Part shown: positions 8,641 to 14,784 of the stretch, one piece after another | Layout of the letters: every line of letters begins with the position of its first letter | How positions within the stretch are numbered: position 1 is the stretch's first letter | From: Paraglomus occultum | Lineage: Eukaryota > Glomeromycota > Glomeromycetes > Paraglomerales > Paraglomeraceae | Assembly (NCBI GenBank): GCA_910592205.1 | Contig: CAJVPJ010000902.1 | Coordinates: 1-14,784 of the forward strand | DNA length: 14,784 nt | Direction of reading: 5' to 3' | The notes under the pieces: model-generated | Database searches by the model: none | Seen by the model: only the letters and a program-made list of their open reading frames with translations | Told to the model about the DNA's origin: nothing | Made by a program: the position numbers and the translations under genes

Positions 8641-10170
8641 GTGCGTTTCTAGAGTTTGTTTGTAAATATTCATCATTTACACTGAAAAAGTGATATGCGG
8701 TGTTTCCCTTTTTTAAACAAATCTTACATTATTCTTTCAATTAACTTTAACCAAGCATGTAACCATATTAATTGATGATAAATTTGCTGTTGCAATACTA
8801 GCACGTAGTTGTGTTGGCTTACATTAACTATGGGAGTAAGCATGATGATCACGTACTACACGTTCGGTTAAACATGATAATTATTCCTATCCAAACATAA
8901 CTTCCAAAGTAGACGCATGCGCCTTAAGAATGTACAGCTTCAGAAGAATCGAGAAAATCTCTGTATTTGGGTAAAACTTTTTTTGTCTTCAGGGATTCTG
9001 GCCCTATTGGTTAGAATTTTCACAGACTATCGTGATTGGACAGCGTATATTCGGCCAGATCGTATATCACATACGTCATACTTACTTCGACATTTCAGAC
9101 AGATAATGTGAACGTGTATTTGTTCCATCAACACAAGGTGGATTTTCACAGACTTAATTTTGCCACAATCATTCTATCCGTTTATAGAAACTGATATTAA
9201 TCTTGTGTTCTATAATTAGACTTTCGCAGGACTTGCATTATCTCTTTAGGGAAATTCCGACGTGTGTTATGGGAAAAGCAACGTCTTTGCCCATACCAAT
9301 TTGCGCAGCACATAATGCCCCTGTCAAGTCTCTTAGTAATAATGAAAAGCGAAAGGCTCATTGTTGTAACGTACGTATCTGTGATAATGGGCAACTCAAA
9401 AAAGAGTACAAATTTATTATTTACGTCATAACAACCGATTTCTCCCGCTTTCGGTTAGTTAAAAACGGTGGGTGTGAGTAATCTCAAACGTTTACTTATT
9501 AATGTGTAACGAAACTTTGCAGATTTTAGATTTGAAACGAAAAAACGACATACTAATACAGTTAAGTTATTATTATGCAGTTACAGTGATGTATGAGTAG
9601 GCAATGTAACATCATGATATTATCAGATATTTACGCATTCGTATAAATCTATCCACTAATGCACGTCGTGATAGAGCACCAAATAATATTCTTCACTTGA
9701 GCGCTACCAATAATCCAATTGATCGGAAAAAGTTACTTTATTCAGCTGCTGTCCTGAACGTAGATAACCTACCCCTCTAAATCGTCCAAAAACAAAAACT
9801 ATGTTGACAACCTGAATCGTCGATGTCTTTTGTTGTCTTGATTGCTACTTCTGTGGCGGCACAAAAAAAGAAGTAAATTCTAATCGGAGCGATACGAAAA
9901 ACTGCTTTTTAAGACAGACACACACCGTCCTAGAAAATTAAAGTAATATGTTTATACAGTAAACGTAACAAGGGTAATGCCGGTTGATACGCAGCAACGC
10001 TGAAGGTAAACATGTTTTTCAGTCAGAAATTCCATTGGTTGACACACATGATATCAAACCGGTGTCTCGTGACTGATAAGATCTGCATCATGATAAAAAA
10101 AAATTTCATCCGAGCAGACTCGTCATTTTTTACAACCGATCCGGTATTGTGAAATTTAAAAGTAGAACCC
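8641..10170. other. Intergenic region upstream of methionine synthase, no recognised gene
   Basis: This 1.5 kb stretch holds no exon I can assign. Just after the mannosyltransferase stop there is TGTAAATA (8661-8668), which matches the Pumilio recognition site, but one copy may be chance. Short open frames occur at 8917-9111 and 9203-9481 (see separate entry). The palindrome ATCATGAT occurs at 9611-9618 and 10087-10094. Bases 10094-10104 are A/T-rich (TAAAAAAAAAT) but not a clear TATA box. No tRNA, 5S or snoRNA signature was seen. Confidence 0.45.
9203..9481. other. Unassigned patch open in several frames
   Basis: From about 9200 to 9480 the DNA is less AT-rich than its surroundings and is open in at least three frames: the plus frame of 9203-9481, a second plus frame open from about 9220 to 9432 (it includes KFRRVLWEKQRLCPYQF), and a minus frame over 9197-9394. 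The first plus frame includes a Cys-containing stretch (KRKAHCCNVRICDNG). No product matches anything I recognise. It could be a decayed gene or transposon fragment, an unrecognised exon, or chance. Confidence 0.2.
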
Positions 10171-13100
10171 ATGAAACCACAAAATATCGAAGATTTAGAT
10201 TCTTATCTCCGGGAAGAACTTTCCAAGCGTATTTTCTTCCTCGATGGGGGCATGGGCACAATGATCCAAACTCTAGGATTGACTGAATCAGACTTTCGAG
10301 GAGAGAGATTCAAAAATCACCCAAAAGACCTTAAGGGTAACAACGACATCCTTGTACTGACGCAACCGCATCACATTCGGAATATTCATCTACAATACTT
10401 GCAGGCGGGCGCCGACTTTATTGAGACGAATACATTCTCTGCTACCAGCATTGCACAGGGTGACTATCTATGTGAAGACTGTGTTTATGATTTGAACGTT
10501 GCTGCTGCTAGACTGGCTAAAGAGGCGTGCAACGAAGTAGGATTTGTTGGCTGTTTTCATTGTTCGTTCTGCGATTTAATGTTGTTCGCAATTGTGCAAT
10601 TAATAAAGAATGATTGTATGAATAAAAAAATTGAATCGGAATGCTTTCATATGTATATCGAATAGATGATGTCGCAAGATCCGAGCAGACCACGTTTTGT
10701 CTGTGGCGGAATTGGTCCAACTAACCGTACTGCCTCTATCTCGCCATCTGTTGAGAATCCCGCTTATCGTAATGTCACGTTTGACGAACTTGTTAAAGCA
10801 TACAATGAACAAACTCGTGGGCTTCTAGAAGGTGGTGCCGATATTCTGTTGGTAGAAACTATTTTCGACACGCTTAATGCTAAAGTACGTCTCTACTATG
10901 TAAAGTTATCTATATGATTATAATATTTTAAGACCCGGCGTTAACAATGTCTTCACTTCATATCAAATAATTTCATCCTTCAAGGCCGCATTGTATGCTA
11001 TTGACACTCTTTTTGACGAAGGCTACCGCAGAACTCCCATTCTCATTTCGGGCACAATTGTTGATATGTCCGGTAGGACGTTAAGTGGACAGACTGGCGA
11101 AGCCTTTGTATCGAGCGTTAGTCATTCAAACCCATTAGCTATCGGACTGAATTGTGCCCTTGGAGCGTCGCAAATGCGCCCGTTTATCAAGAATATATCG
11201 GATTTCACACACCATTTTGTGATCTGCTATCCGAATGCGGTCAGTGCACTAGTCTTGGATTTCTTGACTTGTCAGCGGAACGTGTATATTTATGGTTTAT
11301 CTCGTTAATATGTGATAGGGTTTACCAAACACATTTGGTGGTTACGATGAAACGCCAGCGATGATGGCCGCGTCTGTCGCCGAGTTTGCTAAAGATGGAT
11401 TTCTCAATATAGTCGGTGGCTGTTGTGGCACGACACCCGCTCATATTAAAGCTATTGCAGAGGCCTGCTCCAAGTTCAAGCCGCGAGTGCCAGCACGAGA
11501 TCTGTCAAAAGATAACATGATAATCTCCGGATTAGAGTTGTTGAAGGTCAATGACGATTCTATGTTTGTAAACGTTGGCGAGCGATGTAATGTCGCCGGA
11601 TCTCGAAAGTTTGCTAGACATGTATTAAATGGCGAATTTGAAGAAGCCATGGCTATCGCTAAACTGCAAGTGGAGGGTGGTGCTCAAATTATTGATGTAA
11701 ACATGGATGAAGGAATGTTGGACGGAGAAGCTGCCATGACTAAATTTTTGAACATGATTGCTAGTGACCCCGACGTGGCTCGGGTATGTAATAATTGCAA
11801 GGATGAACCTGTTTGAGTCAAGAATCACTTTGCTCTACAATGATATTTTTTTTGCGCATAATCCAATAGCTTCCGTTAATGGTGGATTCATCAAATTTCA
11901 ATGTCATATTGGCGGGTCTAAAATGCGCTCAAGGAAAGTGCATAGTGAATAGCATCAGTTTGAAAGAAGGCGAAGAAGAATTTATCAAGAAAGCTAAAAC
12001 AATTCGTCGTTTTGGTGCTGCCGTCATTGTAATGGCTGTAAGTTTTCGGTCTCAAAACGGTCTTAATTTTGGCCAGAATCTTTGAACATGACTGACGCTG
12101 TGATGACACTAGTTTGATGAAATTGGACAAGCCGCGGAGAAGGATAGAAAGGTCGAAATATGTACAAGATCCTACAAGATTCTTACAGAGAAAGTCGGGT
12201 TTAATCCAAACGATATTATATTTGGTAAAGGAAAAAAAAAATAAAGGAGAAAGGCTTTGGCTATGAGAAACTCATCATTTTTTTTTACATTACAGATCCC
12301 AATATCTTGACTATTTGTACCGGTATGGAAGAGCATAATAATTATGCTGTCGAATTTATCGGAGCCACGAGGGAAATAAAGCAGACGCTACCTGGTGCTA
12401 AAGTGAGTGAAATTTCTTTACTAAATGTTTGAGATTACTCTATTGACTGTATTTAGTAAGATTACTAAAATCTTTAGGTTAGCGGAGGCGTATCAAACTT
12501 ATCGTTCTCGTTCCGCGGAATGGACCAAGTCCGTGAGGCTATGCATAGTGTTTTCTTGTACCACGCTATCAAAGCAGGTTATTTAAACAAACTGCCTACA
12601 TCATGCTACATATGTTTCTAGAGAATACCTCAGTAAACGTTTTTACACTTGCTGTTTTATCTTAAAAGGGATGGACATGGGTATTGTGAATGCCGGCTTC
12701 CTTACCATCTATGACGATATTCCGAAAGATCTTCTCGAACTTTGTGAAAATGCAATATGGAATAGGGATCCTGACGTAACAGAAAAGATTCTTGCATATG
12801 TGCAAGCTCACGGAAAAGGCCAAAAGAAGGAAGAATCTGAAGAGGAATGGAGAAAATTACCAATCGAGGACAGAATATCGTATGCATTAGTCAAGGGTAT
12901 TACGAAATTCATCATAGAAGACACAGAGGAATGCAGACTACGGGTAAGTATTCCGACGATAATGTGTAGGGACGTTGTGTGATATCAAAGACTTAATGAA
13001 ATATTGCATCACACTGGATGAAGCTCTCAAAACCATTAGACGTCATAGAAGGTCCGCTCATGAAGGGAATGAGTACTGTCGGAGACCTTTTCGGTGCAGG

Positions 13101-14784
13101 TATCTGATGTAAACGAAATTGGCTTTTAGAATTTTATTTGTCATCTAGCCAGTCATTATTTACAATCAATTTATTCATATAGGCAAAATGTTCTTGCCCC
13201 AAGTTATTAAATCTGCTCGGTAAACTCTCTACCTTATTCATCCTTAAAATTTTATGCGACACTTGTTTCTGATGATCATACACTCATAGCGTGATGAAGA
13301 AAGCTGTAGCACATTTGATCCCTTTTATGGAAGCGGAACGCCTGGCCAATATTGCAGAGGGTGGTTCTGATTCTGGCCCTCAACATGCAGGCGTTGTCGT
13401 CTTGGCTACCGTCAAAGGAGATGTTCACGATATTGGAAAGAACATTGTTGGAGTCGTGCTTGGTTGTAATAACTATAAGGTATAACTTTTATATAGTTTT
13501 TTTTTTTCATCAATTTGTTGGTTCTAAGCCTGTTATCTCAAAAGGTCATTGATTTGGGAGTAATGACACCATGCGAGAAAATTATCGAGACTGCGCTTGC
13601 AGAGAATGCAGATGTAATTGGTCTGTCTGGTCTTATCACGCCCTCGCTTGATGAAATGATATCTGTTGCAAAAGAGATGGAACGACGCGGCCTTAAGGTT
13701 TTATTAAATTCTTCTTTTATCTACTACGTTGCCGATATATCGCATCATTTATTTACTAATATGTCAATAAGATTCCTCTCTTGATTGGAGGAGCTACAAC
13801 ATCCAAAGCGCATACAGCAGTCAAGATCTCTCCTCAATATTCTCAACCAACAATTCACGTTCTTGATGCATCCAGGAGCGTCGTAGTGGTATGTGAGAGT
13901 CTAAATACTATGGTGTTTGTAAGTAGTTTTTAATTGCGATAATTCGATGTCTATGCAGGTATCTAATCTTATTGATAGTCAACGCAATGACTTTTGGGAA
14001 GATATTGCTGAAGAATATGAAGAAATACGGGAAGATCATTACGCTAGTTTGCAAGATAGAAAATACATGCCCTTAACTGTTGCACGTGAGAAAGGACTCA
14101 ACATTAACTGGGCAGAGTCTCCCAAGCCTGTGAAGCCAACCTTCCTTGGGAAGAAATTAATTGAATCTTATGATCTGAAAAGAATTTCTCAATACATCGA
14201 CTGGAACCCATTTTTCCAAGTGTGGTATGTCGCCCAAGTATGTTTTAATTCGTGGTTTTTCTTTTTCCGTGTATGATTGTTTTTAATGTTGAACTCGTCA
14301 GGCAATTAAGAGGCAGATATCCAAATCGTGGATACCCAAAAATCTTCAAGGACGAGCATGTCGGCAAGTATCATTTACCTATTGATGAGTTGGACATTTT
14401 CTCACGTATTGACACTAAGGTATTGCTCGTTACCAGGCAACGAGGCTAAAAAAGTGTACAATGAGGCTCGTATGCTTATTGACAAAATAATAGAAGCTAA
14501 ATTATTCCAAGCAAGAGGAATCGTTGGAATATACCCAGGTAAGAAAAGAAGAAGGCTGTCACTATATTGGAATCGCTATTATATTGACGTCTCCTTCGTA
14601 TGATGTTAGCAAACAGTGTCGATGATGATATTCAGGTATGCCAACCGCTTATTGTTTTTCATGATCAAAGCAATTTTACTGAAGATCCTACTGCTTGTTA
14701 TATTAGCTCTATGCAGATGAGAATCGTGATAAACCAATAGCAACATTCTTTGGCCTGCGTCAGCAAGCACAAAAAGATAACGAT
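10171..14784 (+). CDS. MTR: Cobalamin-dependent methionine synthase (partial, 3' end outside window)
   Basis: Nineteen exons give 1058 codons and run off the window: 10171-10536, 10666-10884, 10985-11239, 11319-11783, 11870-12037, 12113-12224, 12296-12402, 12478-12577, 12669-12943, 13024-13099, 13183-13219, 13290-13479, 13545-13697, 13772-13888, 13959-14224, 14302-14363, 14437-14538, 14610-14635, 14707-14784. The cytosolic enzyme moves methyl from methyl-tetrahydrofolate through cobalamin to homocysteine. Homocysteine domain: [11 protein letters not shown], zinc ligands C252, C315, C316. Folate domain: [14 protein letters not shown] (365-378). Cobalamin domain: GDVHDIGKN with D771, cobalt-ligand H773, G776, plus S818 in GLSGLITPS. 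Activation domain begins near 900 ([14 protein letters not shown]); its AdoMet-binding RPAPGYP motif should lie beyond the window. An in-frame TGA at 10150 fixes the start. Human and E. coli proteins are about 1230-1265 residues. All key residues seen are intact. Confidence 0.96.
12225..12295 (+). other. Methionine synthase intron 6 with paired A- and T-tracts
   Basis: This 71-base GTAAAG...CAG intron has ten A near its 5' end (12232-12241) and nine T near its 3' end (12278-12286), just before TACATTACAG. The tracts can pair and bring the two splice sites close together. A pyrimidine-rich 3' end is ordinary; the matching A-tract near the donor is less so. The effect on splicing is inferred. 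Confidence 0.6.
14364..14436 (+). other. GC-AG intron in methionine synthase
   Basis: The donor is GCAAGT after GTCG, and the acceptor is TACCAG. Exon 16 ends with one base (G) of a Gly codon that is completed by GC, giving [15 protein letters not shown], which matches the family (human TVGGEARKVYDDA, recalled). No GT donor in the neighbourhood keeps this frame: the GT at 14368 would need a different acceptor phase. GCAAGT is the usual form of the rare GC donor class. Confidence 0.85.
14610..14635 (+). other. 26-base microexon of methionine synthase
   Basis: Exon 18 lies between TTAG and GTATGC and encodes eight full codons plus two bases, reading ANSVDDDIQ when joined to the G of exon 17. 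This matches the conserved A-x-S-x-x-DDI segment of the activation domain. Skipping it would remove 26 bases and shift the frame, so inclusion must be efficient. Flanking introns are both 71 bases. Confidence 0.85.

Noticed and set aside
9950-10170. Cobalamin riboswitch upstream of methionine synthase
   Set aside because: No B12-box-like element was seen, and this riboswitch class is bacterial while the gene is eukaryotic.
10517-10812. Minus-strand open frames across methionine synthase exons 1-2
   Set aside because: They cross an exon-intron border of a well-supported plus-strand gene and show no recognisable motif.
1-14784. tRNA, rRNA, snRNA or CRISPR features
   Set aside because: No T-loop or A/B-box signature, no recognised rRNA segment and no regularly spaced repeats were found by eye; small RNAs could still be missed without a covariance search.
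1425-14784. U12-type (minor spliceosome) introns
   Set aside because: No donor matches ATATCC or GTATCC with the matching branch site; the closest, GTATCT at 13100, lacks the rest of the consensus.

Overview
This window is nuclear DNA from an intron-dense eukaryote, most likely a fungus from an early-diverging lineage (Mucoromycota or a neighbouring group). Four genes can be rebuilt by joining exons at GT-AG (once GC-AG) borders. Together they contain 41 introns, nearly all 55-150 bases long, and the intergenic DNA is visibly AT-rich. One gene is a GT15 (Kre2/Mnt1) alpha-1,2-mannosyltransferase, a family typical of fungi. Another is a cobalamin-dependent methionine synthase, an enzyme lost from Dikarya but reported in some early-diverging fungi. 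The combination gives the taxonomic hint, which is an inference.

Layout. Bases 1-1424 are mostly non-coding and AT-rich, and hold two short inverted-repeat elements that look like MITEs (about 860-980, and 1110-1253 with TA target duplications and pogo-like ends). A three-exon SCOC/Slo1-type short coiled-coil gene follows at 1425-1875 (+). It converges on an 18-exon SEC24 gene at 2390-6905 (-). SEC24 shares a 331-base divergent promoter region with a five-exon GT15 mannosyltransferase at 7237-8640 (+). About 1.5 kb without a recognisable gene (8641-10170) then leads to the methionine synthase gene, which starts at 10171 (+), has 19 exons in view and runs off the end of the window.

How the genes relate. 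SEC24 selects cargo for COPII vesicles leaving the ER. GT15 enzymes extend mannose chains on glycoproteins in the Golgi. SCOC/Slo1 proteins bind Arl-family GTPases at the Golgi. Three neighbouring genes therefore act in the early secretory pathway, which may be chance. Methionine synthase is cytosolic one-carbon metabolism and has no evident link to the others. I found no RNA gene, CRISPR array or autonomous transposon. I did not find a clearly novel multi-gene system. The points most worth checking are the B12-dependent enzyme, its GC-AG intron and 26-base exon, the MITE-like elements, and the unexplained open patch near 9200-9480. Exon borders were placed by hand from reading frame, splice consensus and recalled family alignments, not by computation.
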